Source: an uncultured Muribaculaceae bacterium
Lineage (GTDB): Bacteria > Bacteroidota > Bacteroidia > Bacteroidales > Muribaculaceae
Assembly (NCBI GenBank): GCA_910578305.1
Contig: CAJTQH010000072.1
Coordinates: 1 to 10,090, forward strand
DNA: 10,090 nt
Reading direction: 5' to 3'
The position numbers and the translations under genes were made by a program. This document shows positions 1 to 5,359 of this stretch, in pieces. Every line of letters begins with the position of its first letter. The stretch's first letter is position 1. The notes beneath the pieces are model-generated. The model ran no database searches, had not been told where the DNA came from, and saw only the letters and a program-made list of their open reading frames with translations.

Positions 1-436
1 CAAGCGAAAGAATGCGTCCGAGATGCGAAATGGTGTCGATTATGCGCAGGTCGCCCGTGGCGACTGCCTTATGCAATGACGATGACACGAAAAAGTCGCC
101 CACAAGCACCGCTATATGATTGCCCCACAAGCTATTGATCGTGGGCTGCGAACGCCGGAGCTGCGAGTCATCTACAACATCATCGTGTATCAGTGAAGCA
201 TTGTGAAGCATCTCCACCGCGGCAGCCGAAGCTATGACACGCTCGTTGACTTCGCCGAACAGCTTCGATGTAAGTATGACCATGATGGGGCGTATCAGCT
301 TGCCTTTCGACTTGAGATATCCGCTTACCACCTGATTCATGAGCTGATTGGACGAGCCCAACGATGCGTTGATGCGCTCGTGGAGCATCTGCAATTCGGC
401 GGCGATTGACTTCTGGATATCTTCTAATGCTGACAT
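1..436 (-). CDS. Polyprenyl diphosphate synthase, N-terminal part (gene runs off the left edge)
   Basis: Trans-type isoprenyl diphosphate synthase, which elongates allylic diphosphates with isopentenyl diphosphate to make the side chain of quinones (menaquinone in Bacteroidales). About 145 N-terminal residues are visible. They include GKLIRP at residues 45-50 (the usual GKxxRP substrate-binding block) and the first aspartate-rich motif in LIHDDVVDD at 82-90, where DDVVD binds the magnesium-diphosphate. The RR pair at 94-95 follows; the usual glycine after it is serine here. The second Asp-rich motif lies beyond the window. The start at 436 (MSALEDIQ) fits the family's N-terminus and sits about 20 bases downstream of a good -7 box. 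It is divergent from polA. Chain length (octaprenyl or other) cannot be judged from this fragment. Family assignment is confident. Confidence 0.92.
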   Translation of the reverse strand, partial: MSALEDIQKSIAAELQMLHERINASLGSSNQLMNQVVSGYLKSKGKLIRPIMVILTSKLFGEVNERVIASAAAVEMLHNASLIHDDVVDDSQLRRSQPTINSLWGNHIAVLVGDFFVSSSLHKAVATGDLRIIDTISHLGRILSL

Positions 437-456
437 GCGGATGATAATATTGGGTG

Positions 457-464
457 CAAAATTA
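457..464 (-). promoter_or_regulatory. -7 promoter box for the polyprenyl synthase gene
   Basis: On the minus strand the sequence reads TAATTTTG, a full match to the Bacteroidota -7 consensus TAnnTTTG. It lies 20 bases upstream of the ATG at 436, giving a very short leader. A clear -33 TTTG is not visible; TTAAC is the nearest at a suitable distance. Confidence 0.6.
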
Positions 465-507
465 CAAAAAACTTGCATACGTTAAGGGTTAAAACACGAT
501 AATTTAG

Positions 508-515
508 TAATTTTA
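508..515 (+). promoter_or_regulatory. Weak candidate -7 box for polA
   Basis: TAATTTTA matches TAnnTTTG at all but the last base and lies about 31 bases before the polA ATG. No convincing -33 element is seen. The whole polA/polyprenyl synthase intergenic region is only 110 bp and AT-rich, so both divergent promoters must lie in it. Confidence 0.3.
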
Positions 516-546
516 TGCTTTTAAAATTCCTCAACATTTTGACCCA

Positions 547-3312
547 ATGGACGAAAAACGACTGTTCCTGCTTGATGCTTACGCACTTATATATCGCGCT
601 TATTACGCACTGATACGTGCGCCCCGCGTCACCTCCAAAGGCTTCAACACCTCGGCTATATTCGGATTCTGCAATACTCTCGACGAAATACTGCGCAAGG
701 AGAAGCCCTCGCACATTGCCGTTTGCTTCGATCCGCCGGGCGGCCACACATTCCGCCACGAGATGTACGACCAATACAAAGCTCAGCGCGACAAGCAGCC
801 CGAGGACATCACGCTCTCCATCCCTTTTATAAAGGAGATACTCGAAGCCTACCGCATACCGGCCATCGAGGTTGAAGGATTTGAGGCCGACGACGTGATA
901 GGCACTCTGTCGAGAATGGCCGAGAAAGAGGGATTCACCACATATATGATGACCCCAGACAAGGACTACGGACAGCTTGTCACCGACCGTGTAATGATGT
1001 ACCGCCCCGCTCTGCGCGGAGAAGGATTTGAAATCCGCGGCCCGCAGCAGGTGTGCGAGCGATATGGCATCAGTTCGCCGGCACAGGTCATTGATCTGCT
1101 GGCTCTGGAGGGCGACGCCAGCGACAACATACCCGGATGCCCGGGTGTGGGCGAGAAGACCGCCGCAAAACTCATATCCGAATGGGGATCGGTGGAAAAT
1201 CTGCTTGCAAACACCGCTTCGCTCAAAGGCGCGTTGCAGCGCAAAATCATCGACAATGCAGAACTGATCCGATTTTCAAAACAACTTGTAACCATCAAGA
1301 CCGATGTGCCGCTGCCCGCCGACATCACTCCCGACACGCTGGTGCGGCAGCCCGAAGATGTAGATAGCCTCATCGATGTGTTCCGCCGTCTGGAATTCCG
1401 CACATTCATCAACCGCCTGAACACACGCGACAGCGGCACCGCAGCTGAGACACCCGCTCCGCATGCGGCTCCTCAGGCCCAAGGCTCTCTGTTTGACTTT
1501 ACCGAATCCGACACAGCATCCATGCCTGTGGTGGCATCGGCATCATTGGCCACGACACCACACGATTACAGCATCGCAGCATCTGTCGCCGACACTGCCC
1601 GCGCGGTAGAGCATGCACTCACCCACGACCGCATAGGCATCTGCGTGCTGGCCGACGGCGAGGAAGCTATGACGGCAACCATCAACGGTCTGGCCATTGC
1701 CACATCACAGGGGCAGGCTTGCTTCATACCCCTGTCAGGACCCGATTCCGATGCACGCACCGCAGCGCTCGCACCTCTGTTCAGTGCCACAGCCATCACC
1801 GCCGTGAGTCACGACATCAAGCGCGATTACCTGCTGCTCAAGCGTATAGGCATAGACCTCGCATTGCCCTACTACGACACCTCTGTGGCGCATTATCTCA
1901 TAGAGCCCGAGATGAAACATCTGCTCTCGGTACTGGGCATGAAATATCTCGACTACGAAGTGATGCCGCCGATGGCCAAAGGCGCGGTAGCCGACCTGCG
2001 CCAATGTGCCGACCGCGCATGCGAGCAGGCCGACGTGGCTCTGCAACTCATGCCTGTGCTCGACAATGAGATATCGGCGGGCGGACTGCAACCGCTCCTG
2101 TCGGACATCGAACTGCCTCTCACCCGAGTGCTGGCCGAGATGGAATGGACCGGTGTACGCATCGATGTGCCGGAGCTAAACACCCTCTCCGAACGATATT
2201 CCCGCCGACTCGCCGACATGGAGGAGGAAGTCTACCGGCTCGCCGGTATGCGATTCAACATCGGATCGCCCATGCAGGTTGGCGAAGTTCTGTTCGACAG
2301 GCTTAAAATCGACCCGTCGGCCAAGCGCACGAAACGCGGATCATACTCCACCACCGAAGAGATTCTTGAAAAGCATCGCCAGAAACACCCCATTGTGGGT
2401 CTGATACTCGACATACGCGCCCTACGCAAGCTCCTCACCACCTACATCAACTCCCTGCCATCGCTCGTCAACCGGCACACAGGCAAGATACACACCTCTT
2501 ACAATCAGACCGTCACGGCTACAGGACGCATATCATCGACCAACCCCAACCTGCAGAACATCCCCGTGCGGAGCGACGACGGACGCGAGATACGCCGCGC
2601 CTTCATTCCCGATCCGGGCGGCATAATGCTCAGTGCCGACTACTCACAGATCGAACTGCGCCTCATGGCCGACATGAGCGGCGACCCCGACATGATCGAC
2701 GCTTTCCTCTCCGGCGCCGACATACATCGCGCCACCGCCGCCAAGATATATCACACACCGGTCGAGGAGGTTACCGACAATCAGCGACGCAATGCCAAAA
2801 CGGCAAATTTCGGCATCATCTATGGCATCTCGGCTTTCGGCCTGTCGGAACGCCTGTCAATTCCGCGAAGCGAAGCCAAAGAGCTTATCGACGGATACTT
2901 CCGCACATATCCGTCCGTTAAGGAATACATGGAAAGCAGCATACAGTCGGCGCGCGACAATGGATTCGTGACCACCGTCATGGGACGCAAACGCATGCTC
3001 CCCGACATATCGAGCCGCAACTCCATGGTGCGCAGCTATGCCGAGCGCAACGCCATCAACGCACCTCTTCAGGGATCGGCCGCCGACATCATCAAGATAG
3101 CCATGGTGCGCATCTATCGCGAGATGCAACAGCGCTCTATGGCATCGCGCATGATCATGCAGGTACACGACGAACTTGTGTTCAACGTAGTGCCCTCGGA
3201 GCTCGATGCCATCCGCGAACTTGTGACACGCAACATGGAGCAGGCCTATTCGGGCCGCGTGCCGCTCGAAGTGTCCGTAGGCACCGGCACCGACTGGCTT
3301 CAGGCTCACTGA
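547..3312 (+). CDS. polA: DNA polymerase I, with an apparently inactive 3'-5' exonuclease domain
   Basis: Repair and Okazaki-fragment-processing polymerase, 921 aa, full family length. The N-terminal 5'-nuclease (about 1-290) keeps its acidic metal ligands: D10, the EADD block at 113-116, TPDKD at 136-140 and EGDASDNIPG at 188-197. The C-terminal polymerase has motif A DYSQIELR (698-705), motif B RRNAKTANFGIIYG (747-760, with F755 at the ddNTP-discriminating position of E. coli F762) and motif C QVHDELVF (872-879). The middle exonuclease-like domain (about 340-515) aligns with E. coli, but C366 replaces D355, L368 replaces E357, R490 replaces Y497 and Q494 replaces D501. Only D427 (E. coli D424) remains. 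I infer no proofreading activity, as in Taq and Bacillus PolA. The ATG at 547 gives the canonical MDEKRLFLLDAYALIYRAYY start. It is convergent with the EEP gene. Confidence 0.97.
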   Translation: MDEKRLFLLDAYALIYRAYYALIRAPRVTSKGFNTSAIFGFCNTLDEILRKEKPSHIAVCFDPPGGHTFRHEMYDQYKAQRDKQPEDITLSIPFIKEILEAYRIPAIEVEGFEADDVIGTLSRMAEKEGFTTYMMTPDKDYGQLVTDRVMMYRPALRGEGFEIRGPQQVCERYGISSPAQVIDLLALEGDASDNIPGCPGVGEKTAAKLISEWGSVENLLANTASLKGALQRKIIDNAELIRFSKQLVTIKTDVPLPADITPDTLVRQPEDVDSLIDVFRRLEFRTFINRLNTRDSGTAAETPAPHAAPQAQGSLFDFTESDTASMPVVASASLATTPHDYSIAASVADTARAVEHALTHDRIGICVLADGEEAMTATINGLAIATSQGQACFIPLSGPDSDARTAALAPLFSATAITAVSHDIKRDYLLLKRIGIDLALPYYDTSVAHYLIEPEMKHLLSVLGMKYLDYEVMPPMAKGAVADLRQCADRACEQADVALQLMPVLDNEISAGGLQPLLSDIELPLTRVLAEMEWTGVRIDVPELNTLSERYSRRLADMEEEVYRLAGMRFNIGSPMQVGEVLFDRLKIDPSAKRTKRGSYSTTEEILEKHRQKHPIVGLILDIRALRKLLTTYINSLPSLVNRHTGKIHTSYNQTVTATGRISSTNPNLQNIPVRSDDGREIRRAFIPDPGGIMLSADYSQIELRLMADMSGDPDMIDAFLSGADIHRATAAKIYHTPVEEVTDNQRRNAKTANFGIIYGISAFGLSERLSIPRSEAKELIDGYFRTYPSVKEYMESSIQSARDNGFVTTVMGRKRMLPDISSRNSMVRSYAERNAINAPLQGSAADIIKIAMVRIYREMQQRSMASRMIMQVHDELVFNVVPSELDAIRELVTRNMEQAYSGRVPLEVSVGTGTDWLQAH

Positions 3313-3353
3313 CATTTATCCGGCAAGACACCACACATTATATAATATAACAA

Positions 3354-3384
3354 GGAGGCGTACACCACACAAGTGCACGCCTCC
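3354..3384. terminator. Bidirectional hairpin terminator between polA and the EEP gene
   Basis: GGAGGCGT (3354-3361) pairs perfectly with ACGCCTCC (3377-3384). An inner CAC/GTG (3363-3365 with 3373-3375) adds three pairs after one mismatch. The plus side continues into ACATATTTTCT and the minus side into TTGTTATATTATATAAT, so it could serve both convergent genes. Confidence 0.7.
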
Positions 3385-3405
3385 ACATATTTTCTATCCG
3401 GAAAG

Positions 3406-4287
3406 TTACTTCCACTCCAGATTGGCCAAAACCGGACAGTGGTCCGACAGCCAGCGGCCATCAAGAGTCTCCGAAAGCACGCCATAGCTCTTAACCTCAA
3501 GCGGGCCGCCAACAAAGATGTAGTCGATAAGCGAGCGCTCATCAAGCGGCAGACGGCCAAACTCATGATAGCTCCACTTCGGACCATAGACCAGAGGCGA
3601 CACATCGCGGGTGTTGGTAAGATGCCCGGGCACTGAATCGCCGGTGATGTGAGCCACAACATCGCTATCGGGAGTCGAATTGAAATCGCCGGTCACCACT
3701 ACAGGCAACTCACCGCGCATCTGCGACACACGGTCGAGTATCAGCGTTATGCCCTCGCGGCGGGCTTCCACGCCTACATGATCAAGGTGAGTGTTCAGAG
3801 CCAGCAGTTCGCGACCCGAATCCTTGTCGCGCAGCTTGGCCCAGGTGGCTATGCGCACACATGCGCCGTCCCAACCCATCGAGCCGGCCACCTCGGGAGT
3901 TTCGCTGAGCCAGAAATTGCCCGATTCCACCAATTCGAAACGCTCCGGCTTATACCAAAGAGCCGCATATTCTCCCTGAGTCGCACCGTCTTCGCGGCCC
4001 ACGCCAACCATGTCGTATCCTTTAAGACGCGACTTCAGATCGTCGAGCTGATTCTGAAGCACCTCCTGGGTACCCACTATATCAGCGTCATAAAAACTGA
4101 TGGCATCGGCCACACGGTCACGGCGATACTGCCAGTTGTCGAGGCTGTCGCCCGGATTATCGTAACGCACATTAAAACTCATCACCTTAAGCGGCTGTGA
4201 TTCGGAGGCTTCACATGTCTTGTCCGACGCAGGGCCCGAACAAGCCACCGCCAGAAGTGCCATAGCACCAATAAGCATTTTTTTCAT
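3406..4287 (-). CDS. Exported EEP-superfamily phosphohydrolase, predicted lipoprotein
   Basis: Endonuclease/exonuclease/phosphatase-fold enzyme, 293 aa. It starts with a lipoprotein signal peptide: MKKMLIGAMALLAVAC, lipobox LAVAC with C16 as the lipidation site, so it is probably anchored in an outer or inner membrane. The metal-dependent phosphohydrolase signature is complete: MSFNVRYDN (36-44, N39), QE at 74-75 (E75), NTHLDH at 165-170, GDFNSTPDS (200-208, D201/N203), LIDYIFV (253-259, D255) and SDHCP (281-285, D282/H283). Family members cleave phosphodiester or phosphomonoester bonds in nucleic acids, sphingomyelin or inositol phosphates. The substrate cannot be told from sequence, and lipidation argues for an extracytoplasmic one. 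It stands alone, convergent with polA, and has its own promoter. Confident in fold and export, not in substrate. Confidence 0.92.
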   Translation of the reverse strand: MKKMLIGAMALLAVACSGPASDKTCEASESQPLKVMSFNVRYDNPGDSLDNWQYRRDRVADAISFYDADIVGTQEVLQNQLDDLKSRLKGYDMVGVGREDGATQGEYAALWYKPERFELVESGNFWLSETPEVAGSMGWDGACVRIATWAKLRDKDSGRELLALNTHLDHVGVEARREGITLILDRVSQMRGELPVVVTGDFNSTPDSDVVAHITGDSVPGHLTNTRDVSPLVYGPKWSYHEFGRLPLDERSLIDYIFVGGPLEVKSYGVLSETLDGRWLSDHCPVLANLEWK

Positions 4288-4355
4288 TTCATCAATAATT
4301 ATATAATTAATCTACTATCTCTTCCTCTCATAAAAAGCCATAATAAGGCTCAATG

Positions 4356-4363
4356 CAAAAATA
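4356..4363 (-). promoter_or_regulatory. -7 promoter box for the EEP lipoprotein gene
   Basis: The minus strand reads TATTTTTG followed by C, a full match to TAnnTTTG. It lies about 70 bases before the ATG at 4287. The -33 region (TTGATTG) has a TTG with non-ideal spacing of 16 bases. The rest of 4288-4449 is AT-rich and shows nothing else. Confidence 0.55.
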
Positions 4364-4449
4364 ACGAAATTTACTCAATCAATCCACCCGCACACACCCT
4401 AAAAACACACTTTGACACCTGTCCTCAAAAAAAATACCGCATCAAAACA

Positions 4450-4479
4450 TTGCCATGCAGAAAAACTTTGCTAAATTTG
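4450..4479 (+). promoter_or_regulatory. Promoter of tRNA-Ser
   Basis: TTG at 4450-4452, then exactly 19 bases, then TAAATTTG at 4472-4479. This is a textbook Bacteroidota -33/-7 pair (TTTG / TAnnTTTG) ending 17 bases before the mature tRNA 5' end. Confidence 0.75.
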
Positions 4480-4496
4480 CACACGCAAAACCACCG

Positions 4497-4583
4497 GGAA
4501 AGATGCCGGAGTGGTCGAACGGGACGGTCTCGAAAACCGTTGTACCCTTACGGGTACCCAGGGTTCGAATCCCTGTCTTTCCG
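4497..4583 (+). tRNA. tRNA-Ser (anticodon CGA)
   Basis: 87-nt class II tRNA decoding UCG. The acceptor stem GGAAAGA (4497-4503) pairs with TCTTTCC (4576-4582), with discriminator G4583. The anticodon stem ACGGT/ACCGT (4524-4528 with 4536-4540) encloses the loop CTCGAAA, so the anticodon CGA is at 4531-4533. A long variable arm (TGTACCCTTACGGGTACC) is typical of serine tRNA. The T-arm is CAGGG-TTCGAAT-CCCTG. CCA is not encoded (GCA follows). It has its own promoter upstream and a terminator downstream. Its 3' end is duplicated at 4695-4713, marking it as an integration target. Confidence 0.97.
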
Positions 4584-4585
4584 CA
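4567..4585 (+). repeat. 19-bp direct repeat, copy 1 (3' end of tRNA-Ser), candidate att site
   Basis: GAATCCCTGTCTTTCCGCA runs from the T-loop of the tRNA to two bases past the discriminator. The identical 19 bases recur at 4695-4713. Duplication of exactly a tRNA 3' end is the usual mark of tyrosine-recombinase integration. Confidence 0.75.
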
Positions 4586-4589
4586 GAGA

Positions 4590-4622
4590 AAAAGGCTGTA
4601 AGCTATTAGCTTACGGCCTTTT
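4590..4622 (+). terminator. Intrinsic terminator of tRNA-Ser
   Basis: AAAAGGC (4590-4596) and GTAAGC (4598-4603) pair with GCTTAC (4609-4614) and GCCTTTT (4616-4622) around a TATTA loop, with T4597/G4615 as a wobble. This is a 14-pair stem ending in a T-run, with an A-run on the other side. Confidence 0.85.
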
Positions 4623-4644
4623 GTCGTAGTAAAGGCCGGGGTGA

Positions 4645-4689
4645 GAACCCGAGGGTTCGTTATCGCGAAGCGCTTTCGTAGCACAGCGC
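4645..4689. repeat. Cluster of short palindromes between the two tRNA-end repeats
   Basis: GAACCC-GA-GGGTTC at 4645-4658 is a perfect palindrome around two bases. TCGCGA lies at 4663-4668. GCGCT (4670-4674) pairs with AGCGC (4685-4689). The stretch is GC-rich, has no gene, and separates the tRNA terminator from the second 19-bp repeat. AGGGTTCG at 4652-4659 also equals the 5' side of the tRNA T-arm (4560-4567), though the palindrome alone could explain this. Confidence 0.5.
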
Positions 4690-4694
4690 AGAAA

Positions 4695-4713
4695 GAATCC
4701 CTGTCTTTCCGCA
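4695..4713 (+). repeat. 19-bp direct repeat, copy 2, candidate att site
   Basis: Perfect copy of the tRNA-Ser 3' end (4567-4585), offset by 128 bp. No tRNA 5' part is attached, so it is not a second gene. It ends one base before the first operator of the hip operon. Confidence 0.75.
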
Positions 4714-4714
4714 A

Positions 4715-4732
4715 ATACCACCGAAAAGGTAT
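4715..4732. promoter_or_regulatory. Candidate HipB operator O1
   Basis: ATACC, eight bases, GGTAT: a perfect inverted repeat with the same geometry as the TATCC-N8-GGATA operator of E. coli HipB (established for that system). It lies about 60 bp upstream of the hip -7 box. Confidence 0.5.
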
Positions 4733-4756
4733 ATTTTTAACGGGGATGAAACAATT

Positions 4757-4774
4757 TATACCCTTTATGGTGTA
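4757..4774. promoter_or_regulatory. Candidate HipB operator O2
   Basis: TATACC-CTTTAT-GGTGTA, an imperfect inverted repeat over the -33 region. Its reverse complement agrees with O3 (4798-4815) at 15 of 18 positions, including a 10-bp exact match (TATACCCTTT versus AAAGGGTATA). Confidence 0.55.
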
Positions 4775-4791
4775 ATATATGAATAATTCAT

Positions 4792-4799
4792 TATTTTTG
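4792..4799 (+). promoter_or_regulatory. -7 promoter box of the hip operon
   Basis: TATTTTTG followed by C is a full match to TAnnTTTG. The start of transcription would fall around 4805, so the ATG at 4779 cannot be the hipB start and the ATG at 4821 is chosen. The -33 element is weak (GTG at 4770-4772). Confidence 0.65.
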
Positions 4800-4815
4800 C
4801 ACCCAAAAGGGTATA
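4798..4815. promoter_or_regulatory. Candidate HipB operator O3
   Basis: TGCACC-CAAAAG-GGTATA, an imperfect inverted repeat spanning the end of the -7 box and the predicted transcription start, in opposite orientation to O2. A repressor bound here would block initiation. AAAAGGG within it (4805-4811) also lies where a ribosome binding site for the ATG at 4821 would be. Confidence 0.55.
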
Positions 4816-4820
4816 TTCGT

Positions 4821-5024
4821 ATGACTCAATTAGCAAAATATGTAAAGGAGATGCGCAAGCAGTTCGGGCTTACGCAAGTTGACCTGTCCCAGAAATCCGG
4901 AGTGGGATTGCGTTTTGTGCGTGAACTTGAACAAGGCAAGGAAACTCTCCGCCTTGACAAGGTAAATCAGGTTCTGGCTCTGTTCGGAGCAGTCATGACA
5001 CCCGAAAAAATCTCTGAATCATGA
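4821..5024 (+). CDS. hipB: HipB-like helix-turn-helix antitoxin/repressor
   Basis: 67-aa Xre/Cro-type DNA-binding protein. The helix-turn-helix spans about residues 5-56. It starts LAKYVKEMRKQFGLTQVDLSQKSG, the recognition helix is around VGLRFVRELEQGK, and it continues TLRLDKVNQVLALFG. This matches HipB-type antitoxins of hip operons. There is almost no tail after the domain. The start at 4821 is preferred over 4779 because the promoter -7 box lies between them. The stop overlaps the hipS start by four bases (ATGA at 5021-5024), so translation is probably coupled. I infer that it binds the inverted repeats O1-O3 and autorepresses the operon, and that it may contribute to neutralising HipT. 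Base composition is more AT-rich than polA. Confidence 0.9.
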   Translation: MTQLAKYVKEMRKQFGLTQVDLSQKSGVGLRFVRELEQGKETLRLDKVNQVLALFGAVMTPEKISES

Positions 5025-5359
5025 AACAGGCAAAAATTTATGTTGGTAATAACTTTGCAGGTATACTGACGGAAGATGATTTGGGCTATGAGTTCAGATA
5101 CGATTCCGATTATCTTAAATCGGAAGGGGCCGAAGCTGTAAGCCTGACAATGCCTTTGTCGACAAAGCCCTACCGTGACAAGGTGTTGTTTCCGTTCTTC
5201 GACGGTCTGATACCCGAAGGATGGCTGCTCGACATTGCAGAACAGAGCTGGAAAATATCTGCACGTGATAGATTTTCCCTGCTCCTTGCCTGCTGCAAGG
5301 ATTGCATCGGAAACGTAAGTGTGACACCGATTGAAAGAAAGGAGGTCGCTGATGAATAA
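5021..5359 (+). CDS. hipS: HipS-like protein (separate HipA N-terminal subdomain)
   Basis: 112 aa, corresponding only to the N-subdomain 1 found fused in classical HipA. Visible family blocks are KIYVGNNFAGILTEDD (5-20), GYEFRYDSDYL (22-32), AVSLTMPLSTKPY (39-51), LFPFFDGLIPEGWLL (56-70) and RFSLLLACCKDCIGNVSV (84-101). It ends just where HipA kinases continue, and the next gene supplies the kinase core. In the HipBST system of enteropathogenic E. coli (established) the free HipS is the antitoxin that binds HipT; the same role is inferred here. It overlaps hipB by four bases and hipT by eight. Three cysteines cluster at 91-95 (CCKDC), a pattern of unknown meaning. Confidence 0.88.
   Translation: MKQAKIYVGNNFAGILTEDDLGYEFRYDSDYLKSEGAEAVSLTMPLSTKPYRDKVLFPFFDGLIPEGWLLDIAEQSWKISARDRFSLLLACCKDCIGNVSVTPIERKEVADE
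5338..5345 (+). promoter_or_regulatory. Strong Shine-Dalgarno deciding the hipT start
   Basis: AAAGGAGG lies six bases before the ATG at 5352 and inside the end of hipS. It favours this ATG over the in-frame TTG at 5331. Such perfect sites are uncommon in Bacteroidota. Confidence 0.75.

Noticed and set aside
203..409. 68-aa plus-strand frame near the left edge
   Set aside because: It is antisense to the polyprenyl synthase, whose conserved DDVVD motif is encoded on the other strand in the same stretch.
1719..2091. Long open frames on both strands inside polA, and similar ones in the EEP, kinase and DUF5106 genes
   Set aside because: They are shadows of GC-rich coding sequence. None shows a recognisable domain, and all lie within well-supported genes.
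4442..4714. 90-aa minus-strand open frame across the tRNA-Ser region
   Set aside because: It is antisense to the tRNA and terminator, and its residues are simply the reverse translation of the tRNA and the repeated 19-mer (GKTGIRTLGT-like strings are a familiar misannotation over tRNAs).
4779..4820. Upstream ATG for hipB at 4779
   Set aside because: The -7 box at 4792-4799 and operator O3 lie between it and the ATG at 4821, so the mRNA would start after it. The added residues (NNSLFLHPKGYIR) do not belong to the HTH family.
5331..5351. TTG start for hipT giving seven extra residues
   Set aside because: A perfect Shine-Dalgarno AAAGGAGG sits six bases before the ATG at 5352, and homologues in this family begin near MNKCLYC.
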